Below, one piece after another: positions 37,501 through 46,519 of a stretch of 64,000 nucleotides of DNA. Origin of the DNA: Flavobacteriia bacterium (GTDB lineage Bacteria; Bacteroidota; Bacteroidia; Flavobacteriales_D; Crocinitomicaceae); NCBI GenBank assembly GCA_947462925.1, contig CANHQP010000004.1, positions 1 through 64,000 on the forward strand. The letters run 5' to 3'. Within the stretch, counting starts at the first letter, position 1. Every line of letters begins with the position of its first letter. The notes beneath the pieces were generated by a model that saw only the letters and a program-made list of their open reading frames with translations, did not search any database and was not told the origin of the DNA. Position numbers and translations under genes: made by a program.

Positions 37501-38052
37501 GAAATTTCTATGGCCATGGAGAAAACCTTTGGAAGATATAAAGCAACGATTCGTTCCATTAGTGGCGTTTATTCCTCAGAATCTATGAATGATCAAGATT
37601 TCGAAACGGCAAAAACGATGGCAGAAAAATTTGCCAAACTCGAAGGCCGAAGACCTAGAATTATGGTTGCGAAAATGGGGCAAGATGGCCACGATCGCGG
37701 CGCTAAAGTAATTGCAACATCGTTTGCTGACATTGGTTTTGATGTGGATATTGGTCCTTTGTTTCAAACACCTGCAGAAGCTGCTAGACAAGCGATTGAA
37801 AATGACGTTCATATTTTGGGTGTTTCTTCCTTAGCTGCAGGACACAAAACGTTGGTTCCTCAAGTGATTGAAGAATTGAAGAAATACGGACGTGAAGACA
37901 TCATGGTCATTGCTGGGGGTGTGATTCCGCAACAAGATTATGATTTCTTGTATGAGTCTGGCGTTTTTGGTGTTTTTGGCCCAGGAACAAAGATCTCAAA
38001 AGCAGCAATTTCGATTTTGGAATTGTTGTTAAAAAGTGTTGAAAACGATTGA
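34549..38052 (+). CDS. Methylmalonyl-CoA mutase, small and large subunits fused (MutA-MutB)
   Basis: 1167 residues. It interconverts succinyl-CoA and (R)-methylmalonyl-CoA with adenosylcobalamin. Residues 1-~450 resemble the non-catalytic small subunit MutA ([33 protein letters not shown]). Residues ~480-1010 are the catalytic large subunit: [45 protein letters not shown] (ends given only), [12 protein letters not shown] and [19 protein letters not shown]. Residues ~1030-1165 are the B12 domain with cobalt ligand His1048 in DGHDRGA. Subunits are usually encoded by two adjacent genes; here the stop and the start of MutB have been lost and a short linker remains. It lacks a GTPase domain, so it is not an IcmF fusion. 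Confidence 0.9.
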   Translation: MKKLFEAFSKSSKQQWVDLLTKELKGADFESNLHKQNVIEQLTFPSYFHSEDAKKSQQVPGKFPYTRGYVFDNNDWNIGTYLLVKEEKVANEKALKILNEGTNSLILDVSQKSTFSLDILLSEVGVQYIRTYFIVTSESQMESILSWFENQPKAFVGFYFNPLASRTEIPAIATSVQARLFEVDAYSVQQAGANASQELAFALSLGKAYIEKQLAQNIELDQALANMHFTFGIGADYLVEISKFRAFRTLWAKLVRDFKPKHICNETTLITAKSGFVNKSLKDPYTNLLRQTTEAMSAVIGGADHLWIQPYNAQSNEGITDFTQRMATNISLLLKDESYLDKVIDAAGGSYAIEFLTDSLCQNAWDIYTEISNLGGILNDSAQTWFQTEVSKIAQTRIEKIVNKSQIVIGINKFPNPQQTETTWVIDESKYFGLKALNLELAFEMNGGKEELSSAKAEIKLASNSFKIEAENQTGTTIDAYETAEKIVLQNYYQASDIADAEQLGYVSGIAPYLRGPYGSMYAIRPWTIRQYAGFSTAEDSNAFYRRNLAAGQKGLSVAFDLATHRGYDSDHERVVGDVGKAGVAIDSILDMKILFDQIPLDEMSVSMTMNGAVIPIMAFYIVAAEEQGVKQEQLSGTIQNDILKEFMVRNTYIYPPAPSMKIISDIFDYTAKNMPRFNSISISGYHMQEAGATAAIELAYTLADGLEYLRAGIKAGMDVDAFAPRLSFFWAIGMNHFMEIAKMRAGRMIWSKLVNQFKPKNSKSLALRTHCQTSGWSLTEQDPFNNVARTCIEALAAGFGGTQSLHTNALDEAIALPTDFSARIARNTQIYLQEETQMTSIIDPWGGSYYVEKLTEDLIQEAWKLIEEVEELGGMAKAIETGIPKMRIEEAAARKQAKIDAGRDIIVGVNRYQLEKEEPMDILDIDNTKVRLGQIERINQMKADRDSAKVDASLNRLAEIAANGNGNLLEAAVECARNRATLGEISMAMEKTFGRYKATIRSISGVYSSESMNDQDFETAKTMAEKFAKLEGRRPRIMVAKMGQDGHDRGAKVIATSFADIGFDVDIGPLFQTPAEAARQAIENDVHILGVSSLAAGHKTLVPQVIEELKKYGREDIMVIAGGVIPQQDYDFLYESGVFGVFGPGTKISKAAISILELLLKSVEND

Positions 38053-38156
38053 TATTTAGTTAGAATTATGCTTTTTTAAGTGGGAGAATATTCAGGTTTG
38101 AAATTATTTTCCTACTTTCGGCATAGTTATTGAAAAACTACTAGAAAAAAATACCT

Positions 38157-38882
38157 ATGAAAAAAATATTTGCCATTTTAGGATTGTTGATTTACTGTGG
38201 AAGTGCAAAAGCACAAGCGCCAGACTACAATGATTTAATTATTTTGTTTGCTGATGCGAAATATGAAAAATTAATCTCATCTGCTACAAGATACATTGAG
38301 AAGGAATCAACGGCACAGGACGCATTGCCATATTTGTGGTTATCTAAAGGTTTGTACGCCATGTCACAACAAGGTGACAAAGATCCAATGTATAAAAACG
38401 CATTTAAAGAGTCAATTGCAGCTTTAGGAAATTTTAGAAAAAAAGACAAAGATGGTTCGCTTTTTCAAGAGCATATTGAATATATTGATAAAATTAAATT
38501 GGCCGTTTTAGAGCAAGTTACCAATGAAATTGATGCAAAAGCGTATAAAAAAGCTACGCCAATTTTGGCTAAGTACTACAAAATTTCACCAGATGATGTT
38601 GGCGCGAAATTTTTAGAAGCAGCTTGTAAATACCGTGATGGAGATAAAAGTGGCGCGAATACTATTTGGAAAGAAACAGATAAGAAAATGGCCACATTGG
38701 AAAATTTAGATAAATTGACTGAAGTGGATAAAATGCTTTTTAGATCAGGTGTTTTTGAAACGGCTGAATGTTGGATTAGTTCCAAACAAGTTGATAAAGC
38801 TAAAAAGTTATTAGACAAAGTTGCCCCATGGTTTGAAGGTGATGAAGAATTTAAGACAAGATTTGACAGTTTGAATTTTTAA
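38157..38882 (+). CDS. Periplasmic TPR-like protein of unknown function
   Basis: 241 residues with a signal peptide (MKKIFAILGLLIYCGSAKAQ). The mature part is entirely helical, with TPR-like pairs: YNDLIILFADAKYEKLISSATRYIE is one helix pair (residues 24-48), and KAYKKATPILAKYYKISPDDVGAKFLEAACKYRDGDK spans another (about 128-164); a third ends at LLDKVAPWFEGDEEF. Lys-rich. Strong terminator 20 bases after its stop. TACTTTCG about 40 bases upstream is a one-mismatch -7 box. Probably a periplasmic interaction protein; no closer identity. Confidence 0.65.
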   Translation: MKKIFAILGLLIYCGSAKAQAPDYNDLIILFADAKYEKLISSATRYIEKESTAQDALPYLWLSKGLYAMSQQGDKDPMYKNAFKESIAALGNFRKKDKDGSLFQEHIEYIDKIKLAVLEQVTNEIDAKAYKKATPILAKYYKISPDDVGAKFLEAACKYRDGDKSGANTIWKETDKKMATLENLDKLTEVDKMLFRSGVFETAECWISSKQVDKAKKLLDKVAPWFEGDEEFKTRFDSLNF

Positions 38883-38901
38883 AATCGAAATTTATTGATT
38901 G

Positions 38902-38932
38902 AAAATGCCCTAGTTACAGGGCATTTTTTTTG
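38902..38932 (+). terminator. Rho-independent terminator
   Basis: Stem AAAATGCCCT / AGGGCATTTT around a six-base loop AGTTAC, followed by a T run, 20 bases after the TPR-like gene. Confidence 0.9.
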
Positions 38933-39004
38933 TCTAAACTTTTTTAAACAATCCACCTTTGACAATTTTAAAAGTTGAAATTTAAAGTGTTTAGTGCTTC
39001 TATG

Positions 39005-39012
39005 TACCTTTG
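39005..39012 (+). promoter_or_regulatory. Candidate -7 box TACCTTTG that helps set the FtsB-like start
   Basis: Exact TAnnTTTG. Transcription would begin near 39017, which rules out the upstream ATG at 38975 and favours the ATG at 39059 (42-base leader) or a leaderless start at 39017. Confidence 0.5.
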
Positions 39013-39058
39013 TAGTATGACAGTCAAAAATTCAACGAATGAGGTTAAAAAATCGAAG

Positions 39059-39352
39059 ATGGAAGGAGTTAAAAAATTCCTAAAATATTTTCGTAATAAA
39101 TACCTTTTGACTATTACTCTATTTACTTTATACGCCCTCTTTTTGGATGAACAAGACATGTTTACATTGATTGTTCAAAAAAGTAAGTTGAACAAAATTG
39201 AAGCTGATCAAATTTTGATCGATGAAAAGTTAGCTAAAACTTCAAAAACGTTAAAGCAAATGAATTATATCTCAGAGTTAGAAAGATATGCTCGCGAGGA
39301 AAAGTTATTTAAGAAAGACGATGAAGACATTTTCATCATTTCGAATGAATAA
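39059..39352 (+). CDS. Septum formation initiator family protein (FtsB/DivIC-like)
   Basis: 97 residues from the ATG that begins MEGVKKFLKYFRN; 14 more residues are possible from 39017. One membrane helix (KYLLTITLFTLYALFL, about 14-30) is followed by a coiled coil (about 40-75, KLNKIEADQILIDEKLAKTSKTLKQM being its core, residues 45-70) and ELERYAREEKLFKKDDEDIFII, the typical C-terminal DivIC/FtsB motif. Such proteins link FtsL and FtsQ in the divisome at the periplasmic face. Convergent with the kinase gene three bases away. Confidence 0.85.
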   Translation: MEGVKKFLKYFRNKYLLTITLFTLYALFLDEQDMFTLIVQKSKLNKIEADQILIDEKLAKTSKTLKQMNYISELERYAREEKLFKKDDEDIFIISNE

Positions 39353-39354
39353 TC

Positions 39355-40548
39355 TTATATTTCTTGGAATGTAAATCTCCACCCACAACTTTCACCTGTA
39401 ATCTCTTCTAAATCTCCTTCAAGTTGCTCACTAAGTGCTTCTATTATAGTTTTATTGACATGCTCATTTTGTGGTGAAATGACATGTTGAATAGGTGATT
39501 TTCCTATGATTTCAATTTGGTAACTTTCACCAAAGAACAAAGTTGAAATTTCAATGTCCATTTCAATTGTTTCTTCCTTTTTCCAGTATTTTTCGACCGA
39601 AAGTTGAATTAATTCATTCATTAACATACCCAAGGGAATCAAAGTATTGAAGTTGAAATTACTTTTGATTTCTTTTACTGAAAAGTTCAACACCAAATAA
39701 TTACTTTGGATATTATACCTCAATGCAGCAGTCAAATCTTCAAAAAAGCGTTGTAAAGAAATTTCATTCGATTCAATAGATTTTAACAATATCAAATGAA
39801 TTGTAGATAGAATTTGAATTCTTGATTGGATTTCTTTTAAAGTTTGAATGTTGGGCTCATGCGTTTCTTTTAAATACAAACTTACTAAGCTGGAAATAAT
39901 CTGTAGATTATTATTTACACGATGATGTACTTCCTTCAGCAATAATTCTTTCCGATTTCTGTGTTGTCTCAATTCGTCAAATTGATTTGAAACAGTTTCA
40001 ATCGCAACATCTAATGCTACTTTTTTGCTCTCTAGGTGTTTTTCTAAAGTCTGTCTTAATTGATTTAATTCATTTTTTTGGATGATTCTAGATAGTAACG
40101 AACCCGCAATTTCAGCTATTAATTCAAATAATTTTTGGTATTTTAAATTGAAAAAATGACATTTATTTTCCACTGCTGAAATAACCCCAAATAGTTTACC
40201 ATTTGATTGTATAGGTACACATAAAAATGAATAATTTTCACTTTCAGAATTTACTAAACTGGAAGTTTCCGTGCGTGCTACAGTTCCAATATTTTCATCT
40301 GAGTAAAAAACGGTTTCACCATTATCTTTAGATATTAGCATATTGTTTCTCACAACAGAAACCAATTTTTTTTCGTTTGGAATAATTTCGTAAACAGAAA
40401 TGTTTTCTAAGCCTAAATAGTTCTCAAAAACAGTGATAAATGACAAGTATACTGATTCAAAATTATCAGCCGCTGAAGAAAATTGAACAAATTTTTGAAC
40501 GAGTTCAATCGTGACATCATCTGAAGATCTATTTTCGACTTTAAACAT
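39355..40548 (-). CDS. Histidine-kinase-like protein with GAF domain and eroded ATPase domain
   Basis: 397 residues, no membrane segment. Residues ~15-155 form a GAF-like sensor; ~160-200 a coiled coil; LLKEVHHRVNNNLQIISSL (203-221) is the HisKA_2 dimerisation and phospho-acceptor motif with His208/His209. The catalytic domain keeps only part of the N box (PLGMLMNELIQLSVEKY, Asn311) and lacks the DxGxG and GLG motifs; the segment IEIIGKSPIQHVISPQ stands where they should be. So ATP binding is doubtful. No response regulator gene is adjacent. It may be a signalling scaffold or a phosphorylation acceptor only. Convergent with the FtsB-like gene. Confidence 0.75.
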   Translation of the reverse strand: MFKVENRSSDDVTIELVQKFVQFSSAADNFESVYLSFITVFENYLGLENISVYEIIPNEKKLVSVVRNNMLISKDNGETVFYSDENIGTVARTETSSLVNSESENYSFLCVPIQSNGKLFGVISAVENKCHFFNLKYQKLFELIAEIAGSLLSRIIQKNELNQLRQTLEKHLESKKVALDVAIETVSNQFDELRQHRNRKELLLKEVHHRVNNNLQIISSLVSLYLKETHEPNIQTLKEIQSRIQILSTIHLILLKSIESNEISLQRFFEDLTAALRYNIQSNYLVLNFSVKEIKSNFNFNTLIPLGMLMNELIQLSVEKYWKKEETIEMDIEISTLFFGESYQIEIIGKSPIQHVISPQNEHVNKTIIEALSEQLEGDLEEITGESCGWRFTFQEI

Positions 40549-40560
40549 ATTTTTTCGTTT

Positions 40561-41637
40561 CTATTCAACATCCAACTCTGGATCTTTTTCCTTTTCCTTT
40601 TGTTTTTCTTCCTGTTTGTTTCTCTTTTTGGATTCTTTTATTTCTTTATCAACATTTCTGTTGTTGCCAATTAAAAATCCTAATTGCAATTCATGTGAAC
40701 CTGCATTGCCGATTCTAATACTTTTTGTTCCGTATTCGAATGCATAGGAAACATTGAAGTTTTTGAGGACATTCATTCCTGCAGAGACTGCAAAAGTATT
40801 TCCTTTGCGATACTGAATGCCACCCCAAATAGCCTTATTGTATTTAATTCGAATTCCTAAATCAAAACTTGTAGGAGTTTTTTGAGCTGCCTTAATTAAA
40901 ACAAATGGCTCTAAATCTAGTTTTTCCGATATTCCAAGGTTATATGACGAAAGCATAAATAAATGTCGATTCAATGTGTTGGCAGTTTCTATTTGTTCAA
41001 TATTCACCGTATTATTTAACAGTTGTGTGCCACTTAACCCAAAAAAGAACCTATCATTATATAAAACCAAACCGGTCTGAATGTCTAAATTATTTTGCTT
41101 TGATAAATTACTTGAAAATTGATTGTAAATATTATCGTTATCGTCATGCAAAATAACTTTATTTTGGTCAATTTGAAAGTTAGACCATCCAGCGGACAAT
41201 CCAACGCCAATATTCAAGGTTTTAATTAAAGGCATATGAACTGCGTAGCTTCCATATAAACTTGTTTTCTGAAAAGGGCCAATTCCATCTTTGCTAAATT
41301 TTCCTCCTATCACGTGTTTTAATTTACCAATCGTTCTATCTGGTGTTTGAAATAAATTGTCTTTATTTAAATTAAATTCACCGATTCCTTCATTCTTGGA
41401 TCCAATTTGAGTATGACCAGTCAAATATACTGTAGAAGGATTTCCATCAGTGCCAGTAAATTGATTTCTATATCCTAAATCAACTTGAATCAAATCCATC
41501 ATTCCACCTGCACCAGGATTGAAAATATATGGATTGTGAATGTAATTGGCAAACTGACTTTCTTGTTGTGCAAAAATGCTTGATGACAAAAATAAGATCA
41601 TCCCTAAAAAGCGCAAATTCAATAGTGTGTTTTTCAT
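40561..41637 (-). CDS. T9SS outer-membrane protein, PorP/SprF family
   Basis: About 358 residues from the Met that starts a good signal peptide (MKNTLLNLRFLGMILFLSSSIFAQ, written here by its ends MKNTLLNL and SSSIFAQ); a 19-residue longer start overlaps the upstream gene. QQESQFANYIHNPYIFNPGAGG is the family signature (its core is FANYIHNPYIFNPGA), followed by beta-strand repeats of an outer-membrane barrel (DLGYRNQFTG, GLVLYNDRFFFGLSG). A Lys/Glu-rich tail of ~30 residues ends the protein. Members are often encoded just after a large type B cargo and help anchor or export it; here the cargo gene ends 13 bases upstream. Confidence 0.88.
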   Translation of the reverse strand: MKNTLLNLRFLGMILFLSSSIFAQQESQFANYIHNPYIFNPGAGGMMDLIQVDLGYRNQFTGTDGNPSTVYLTGHTQIGSKNEGIGEFNLNKDNLFQTPDRTIGKLKHVIGGKFSKDGIGPFQKTSLYGSYAVHMPLIKTLNIGVGLSAGWSNFQIDQNKVILHDDNDNIYNQFSSNLSKQNNLDIQTGLVLYNDRFFFGLSGTQLLNNTVNIEQIETANTLNRHLFMLSSYNLGISEKLDLEPFVLIKAAQKTPTSFDLGIRIKYNKAIWGGIQYRKGNTFAVSAGMNVLKNFNVSYAFEYGTKSIRIGNAGSHELQLGFLIGNNRNVDKEIKESKKRNKQEEKQKEKEKDPELDVE

Positions 41638-41650
41638 TTTATCTTGATTT

Positions 41651-44257
41651 TTAGCGGATGATACTAATTGGACCTGTGTATGATTTCTTTTCACTATCGT
41701 TTAATAAAATTTTGTAATAGTAGGTTCCCAGTGGAAGTTCTTCACCTTTGAAAGTGCCATTCCAAGGAGTATTGTAGCCAATTGATTCAAAAACTACAGT
41801 TCCCCATCTATTGACGATTATGACTTCACAATTGGGATAAAGAACATTCAAATTATCAATCATAAATGCATCATTTTTCCCATCGCTATTTGGAGTAATT
41901 ACTGTTGGAAAAACGAATTCCTCTCCACTGCAGTTATTGACGGTAATTCGCAAAGTATCATGACTAAAACCGCAAACAGGGTGAGATAGTCGGTAAACAA
42001 CAATATTCTCACCAACAATTATATTGTCAACCAATGATGTAGGACTGTTTGGAGATAAAATTTCTCCCTTTCCTTTAATGAAATACCATGCTGAGGATTG
42101 TCCGGAAACTGGGATTTTGGCGTTTATCTCAAAAATATCAGCCACACAAACAGTGGTGTCATTTGATTCAATTAATGCTAAATTATTCGAATAAACATTC
42201 AAAGTATCATCGGAAACATCGCAGGTTCCGTTGGAAATGGTGTAAATAAATGTATTCCAGCCGGGTGACATGTTATTTGCAAGCGTGTTGTGTTGATTTG
42301 GATTTGCAATTGTTGAACCTTCCAATGTTGACCATTCTGGATATCCACTTGTGGGAAAAGTACCTAAAAGCAAGGTAGACTGTGCGTTGCAAATATAAAT
42401 TGAGTCAGATTGAATAGACGCTATGGTTGGCTGACCATATACAGTTAAGTAGATGGTGTCTTTCTTTACACCACAATTTTGAGTTGATACTGTCCAAACA
42501 TAGGTATTGATACCAGGCGAAAAGTTGGAAACACTTGTCGTTGGACTTGAAGGATTTGCAATTGTACTTGCACTGGTAATCTGAGACCAAGAACCAATTC
42601 CTGAAGTGATTGAATTTGCTACAAGATTGTAGGTTAAATTTGAACAAATCTCAGCACTGTCTACTGCGATGATTGCCTCGCTTGGATTTGTAAATACTTC
42701 GATATTGAAATTACAGACAGCTGTATTTCCTGACAAGTCTGTAACTGTATACTGTTGTGGAGTAATTCCTATTGGAAAATTATCGCCAGATGTCAAACCA
42801 GAATTATCTGTTTGTTGGATATTAATTGTTGCACAGTTATCTGTTGCAAATATTTCCGAATAACTAACTAATGGATCGCAAGAGATGATATTGGAAGGAC
42901 AGTTTGTAAAAACAGGTGCAATGGATTCAATTACATTTAATGTAAAGGTACAAGTAGAAGAATTTCCTGAAGCATCAGTCACCAAAAATCCAACTGTATG
43001 TGAACCAGTCCCTATTTCTATGTCAACGGCGGGAGCTTGTTGAATTGTATAATTTGGACAGCTCTCAACAACCACTACTTGAGATGTGAAATCAGTAATT
43101 GTATAGGAGCAAAGAATTCCATTTTGTATAGTAATATCAGTTGGACATGTAATTGATGGTGCTTGTATATCATTTGGTGCTAGCACTGTTGTGCATGAAA
43201 TGTCATTACCACTTTCATCTGTAACCGTAACTGTTACAGTTGTAAATCCTGTGGCATTTGTTCCGATAGATGGACTTTGCGTAAATATCAAATTTCCATT
43301 AGGTGTGCAGTTGTCAGAAAAAGTGTAATTTGAAATTAAGTTTGGTATTTGATATTGACAGCTATTATTCACATTCACATTGATTGAATCAATGCAAGTA
43401 ATAATTGGTGTAATTGTATCTAAAGCTTCAACGGTGAACGAGCAATTACCTATGTTTCCACTCAAATCCACAACTGTCATTTGTATGCTAGTATTTGCAG
43501 AAATTGGCGTTCCGAGAGGTGGATTCTGATTATAAACTAAATCAAGTACACTGGTACAATTATCTGTGGCATTTGTCAGGGAAATGTAGTTTTCTAAAAG
43601 GGCAGAGCAATTTGAATTGATGTAAATTGTTTGATTGGAAGGACAAACGATCGATGGATTTTCACTGTCGATACCAGTGACTAAAATGTTGTCAATTGCC
43701 AATGGTTTTGGACCAATATCAGCATCATTGTAAGTAAATCTAAATCCTAATAAAAAGTCAGTAAAATTTAAAACGGTTGGCAAATTAGTAGTGACGTTTT
43801 GCCACAATATTCCAGAAGTTAGAGAACCACCAATTACAGTCCAATTTACGCCATTGTCAGCGCTATAAACTAATTCAGCAAAATCATTGATGCCATCTAC
43901 TTCAATAAGTTGATTGTAAGATATCTGTAGATCTGAGGCACATGTTGCTTGAACCAAGTGTGCAAAAATTGCTGTTTTGCTTCCAGCATTGTCTGCGTTT
44001 AAATATCCGAAATTACTTGATCCACCTGGACCGCATCCATTGGCAGCTCCACCATATGTGAGATAAATTGCGGTTTGCCCATTTGCATTTGGACCATTTC
44101 CAGCACATACACCAGAAATCCAGTAGTTGGGTGAAATATCTCCAAAACTTGTCCAGCCAGAAATCGAATTTTCGAAGTCATCTTGAAATAAAGTTATTTG
44201 TCCAAAAGAGCTTAATTTGAAAAGTAGAAGACTGATTAATAATAAAAATCTATTCAT
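41651..44257 (-). CDS. HYR-repeat surface protein with T9SS type B (CHU_C) domain
   Basis: 868 residues with a signal peptide. Residues ~20-185 form a beta-sandwich module. About 195-535 are tandem HYR-like domains, each with a core such as PSIVCPSNQTI, PSITCPTDITI or FTNCPSNIIS and ending with DLSGNxxxCxF or DASGNSSTCTF. About 540-770 holds three Ig/PKD-like repeats (SPTTSVSNFSPGINTYVWTV, its core is NPSSPTTSV; NMSPGWNTFIYTI; IVGENIVVYRL). The last ~90 residues (FPTVITPNSDGKNDAF, NRWGTVVFES, LPLGTYYYKI) are the gliding-motility-associated C-terminal domain used as a type B sorting signal. Likely a surface adhesin paired with the downstream PorP/SprF protein. Confidence 0.9.
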   Translation of the reverse strand: MNRFLLLISLLLFKLSSFGQITLFQDDFENSISGWTSFGDISPNYWISGVCAGNGPNANGQTAIYLTYGGAANGCGPGGSSNFGYLNADNAGSKTAIFAHLVQATCASDLQISYNQLIEVDGINDFAELVYSADNGVNWTVIGGSLTSGILWQNVTTNLPTVLNFTDFLLGFRFTYNDADIGPKPLAIDNILVTGIDSENPSIVCPSNQTIYINSNCSALLENYISLTNATDNCTSVLDLVYNQNPPLGTPISANTSIQMTVVDLSGNIGNCSFTVEALDTITPIITCIDSINVNVNNSCQYQIPNLISNYTFSDNCTPNGNLIFTQSPSIGTNATGFTTVTVTVTDESGNDISCTTVLAPNDIQAPSITCPTDITIQNGILCSYTITDFTSQVVVVESCPNYTIQQAPAVDIEIGTGSHTVGFLVTDASGNSSTCTFTLNVIESIAPVFTNCPSNIISCDPLVSYSEIFATDNCATINIQQTDNSGLTSGDNFPIGITPQQYTVTDLSGNTAVCNFNIEVFTNPSEAIIAVDSAEICSNLTYNLVANSITSGIGSWSQITSASTIANPSSPTTSVSNFSPGINTYVWTVSTQNCGVKKDTIYLTVYGQPTIASIQSDSIYICNAQSTLLLGTFPTSGYPEWSTLEGSTIANPNQHNTLANNMSPGWNTFIYTISNGTCDVSDDTLNVYSNNLALIESNDTTVCVADIFEINAKIPVSGQSSAWYFIKGKGEILSPNSPTSLVDNIIVGENIVVYRLSHPVCGFSHDTLRITVNNCSGEEFVFPTVITPNSDGKNDAFMIDNLNVLYPNCEVIIVNRWGTVVFESIGYNTPWNGTFKGEELPLGTYYYKILLNDSEKKSYTGPISIIR

Positions 44258-44397
44258 CTTGAAATGAAATGTTTAAAAGAGGTTTTTAAAAATAAAAATT
44301 ACTTGTAGAAATTCTAAGTAGTATACTGCTTCAAATATAAACAATTTACGAAATATGCTGACAGTTTTGCCCTTTAATCTTAGATTTTACATGGAAA

Positions 44398-45327
44398 TTA
44401 TTTCCAGTCTAGAATTAATAATTCCTTCGCATTATTTTCAGTAAAGTTTAACCTGATACTCCTCAATAAATTTTCTATGCTTTTCCATTTAGAATTCTTG
44501 TGTGGAACAATTCCTATAATTGACCTTGCAGGTTTTTGATTTTGCTCTGAAATAATTGTTTTAAAATGTTCTAATTTGTCGGGAATAATTTGAGCATAAA
44601 AATCTGGGACCAAGGTATAACCATCATTTATATCTACCATTCGAATCATCATTTCTATATTTCCACCTTCATAATTCCAATGGTTTTGTTTTGCAGAGTC
44701 ATTTTGTAGTTCGCAAAAATGAATCATTTGTGTTCGCAAACAATTACCCTTGTTTAATAGCCAAGGCTGCAAATTCCTTAATGTTTCCAGTGAAATTTCA
44801 GGAGTATCGATTTGAGGGATGTATGCTTTTATTTCTTCAGCAAATAGTGGAAATGATTTAAAAATTGACTCTTCAATTGGACCGGCCATAATACCTAAAT
44901 CTATTTTTTTTTGATGTAAACTTTCCAAAATGTCTTCTGATTTCTGCTCCTCAATGATCAATTTAATGGAAGGAAATTCTTTTTGCCACTTGGAATACAA
45001 CACGGGAATTAAATAGGCTGATACTGTAGGAATAATGCCCATCTTTATTTCTTCTAAATAGTTTCCCTCTTTTTGTTTTTTTAATTTATCAATTTGTTGA
45101 AAATCAGCCGATATTTCCCTTAAAATTGGAATCAGCTCTTTTCCTGCACTGGTCAACTCTAGCGGATTTCTATTTCGGTCAAAAATAGAAAATCCTAACA
45201 GGTCTTCTGCTTTTTTTATTTGCATAGAAAGCGTTGGTTGCGTCACAAAACAACTGTCTGCCGCTCTACTAAAATGCTGAGTTTCACTCAAAGCTAAAAT
45301 ATATTGAATTTGCTGACTCGATAACAT
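44398..45327 (-). CDS. oxyR: Peroxide-sensing LysR-type regulator OxyR
   Basis: 309 residues from the Met that begins the helix-turn-helix region (MLSSQQIQYILALSE); a 44-residue longer reading has no LysR homology and would run into the dps promoter. Residues 1-60 are the winged helix (FVTQPTLSMQIKKAEDLLG, 27-45). The regulatory domain contains Cys196 and Cys205 in KGNCLRTQMIHFCELQ, with the same nine-residue spacing as E. coli Cys199/Cys208 that form the sensing disulfide. Divergent from dps across 83 bases. Very likely activates dps and the Prx/Trx genes under hydrogen peroxide. Confidence 0.92.
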   Translation of the reverse strand: MLSSQQIQYILALSETQHFSRAADSCFVTQPTLSMQIKKAEDLLGFSIFDRNRNPLELTSAGKELIPILREISADFQQIDKLKKQKEGNYLEEIKMGIIPTVSAYLIPVLYSKWQKEFPSIKLIIEEQKSEDILESLHQKKIDLGIMAGPIEESIFKSFPLFAEEIKAYIPQIDTPEISLETLRNLQPWLLNKGNCLRTQMIHFCELQNDSAKQNHWNYEGGNIEMMIRMVDINDGYTLVPDFYAQIIPDKLEHFKTIISEQNQKPARSIIGIVPHKNSKWKSIENLLRSIRLNFTENNAKELLILDWK

Positions 45328-45386
45328 ATAGATAAAATTTATCAAAGTATAAAAATAATCAATTATTCTTATTGAACAACATGTTA

Positions 45387-45394
45387 TACCTTTG
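45387..45394 (+). promoter_or_regulatory. Candidate -7 box TACCTTTG of the dps operon
   Basis: Exact TAnnTTTG, 16 bases before the dps ATG and inside the 83-base oxyR-dps divergent gap. No good -33 TTG is seen at standard spacing, which fits a promoter that needs an activator such as OxyR. Confidence 0.5.
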
Positions 45395-45410
45395 CTAAAA
45401 ATAAACAAAC

Positions 45411-45860
45411 ATGGAAATTCAAGTAAAATTGACAGACAAATTGAATGCACTTTTAGCAACTTATCAAATTCACTATCAAAATTTAAGAGCCTTACATTGG
45501 AACGTGAAAGGCGCCAATTTCTTCGAATTGCACTTAAAATACGAAGAATTATATACCAGAACGCAAATAATCATAGACGATTTAGCCGAAAGAATTTTGA
45601 CTTTGGAATCTACACCTTTGCATAAATTTCAAGATTATTTGACTGTCAGTGCAATCAAAGAAAATGAAACAATTTTTAACGGAAATAGTGGGATAGAATA
45701 CATTCTATCTGTTCAAAAAACACTAATTTTATTGGAGAAAGAAATCCTTAAGATTTCTGATGAATTAAATGATGATGGAACCAATGCAATGATGAGTGAT
45801 TTGATAAGAGAAAAAGAAAAAACAAATTGGATGTTCACAGCTTGGTTGAATAAAAAATAA
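45411..45860 (+). CDS. dps: Dps-family DNA-binding ferritin-like protein
   Basis: 149 residues. It oxidises Fe(II) with peroxide and stores the ferric core in a dodecamer, protecting DNA. The intersubunit ferroxidase ligands are His29 (ALHWNVKGANFFELH), His41, Asp56 and Glu60 (DDLAER). The N-terminal tail is short and only weakly basic, so DNA binding may be weak. First gene of the peroxide operon; 33 bases before the peroxiredoxin gene. Confidence 0.93.
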   Translation: MEIQVKLTDKLNALLATYQIHYQNLRALHWNVKGANFFELHLKYEELYTRTQIIIDDLAERILTLESTPLHKFQDYLTVSAIKENETIFNGNSGIEYILSVQKTLILLEKEILKISDELNDDGTNAMMSDLIREKEKTNWMFTAWLNKK

Positions 45861-45893
45861 GCAATAATTTTAACAAAAAATAAAAACACAATT

Positions 45894-46514
45894 ATGAGTA
45901 TCGTAGGTAGAAAATTCCCTTCAATCGCAGTAAATGCAATGGATGAAATGGGTGACACATTTCAAATTGATGTGTTGAAACACGCAGTAGATAACAACAA
46001 AAAGGTACTTCTTTTCTGGTACCCAAAAGATTTTACTTTTGTTTGTCCAACAGAAATTCACGCTTTCCAAGAAGTTGCAGCTGAATTTGCAAAAAGAAAC
46101 ACAGTGGTTATTGGTGCATCTTGTGATACTGCTGAAGTTCATTTCGCATGGTTAAATACTGCGAAAGACAATGGTGGAATCGAAGGAGTTAAATTTCCAT
46201 TATTGGCTGATTCAACGCGCGTTTTGTCTCAAGCTTTGGATATTTTGGATTACGACATGTTTGACGAAGAAGGTTCCGCTGGTGACAATGTTACTTACCG
46301 TGCAACATACTTGATCGATGAAACAGGTTTGGTTTTCCACGAATCTATTAACCACATGCCAGTTGGAAGAAATGTTCACGAATACCTTCGTTTGGTTGAC
46401 GCATACACTCACGTGCAACAACATGGTGAAGTTTGTCCTGCAAACTGGGAAGAAGGAAAAACAGCAATGAACGCTACCCGTGATGGTGTTGCTGATTATT
46501 TAAGCAAAAACTAA
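45894..46514 (+). CDS. 2-Cys peroxiredoxin (AhpC/Prx1 type)
   Basis: 206 residues. Peroxidatic Cys51 in PKDFTFVCPTEI and resolving Cys181 in GEVCPANWEEG, the typical 2-Cys arrangement; the catalytic Thr48 and Arg of the peroxide site (TYRATYLID) are present. It reduces hydrogen and organic peroxides in the cytoplasm and needs a thioredoxin-like reductant. That partner is encoded five bases downstream. Expected to be under OxyR control. Confidence 0.93.
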   Translation: MSIVGRKFPSIAVNAMDEMGDTFQIDVLKHAVDNNKKVLLFWYPKDFTFVCPTEIHAFQEVAAEFAKRNTVVIGASCDTAEVHFAWLNTAKDNGGIEGVKFPLLADSTRVLSQALDILDYDMFDEEGSAGDNVTYRATYLIDETGLVFHESINHMPVGRNVHEYLRLVDAYTHVQQHGEVCPANWEEGKTAMNATRDGVADYLSKN

Positions 46515-46519
46515 AAATT

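Noticed and set aside
34549-38052. IcmF-type isobutyryl-CoA mutase fusion
   Set aside because: IcmF has an N-terminal B12 domain and a GTPase domain; here the B12 domain is at the C terminus and no Walker motif is present in the middle.
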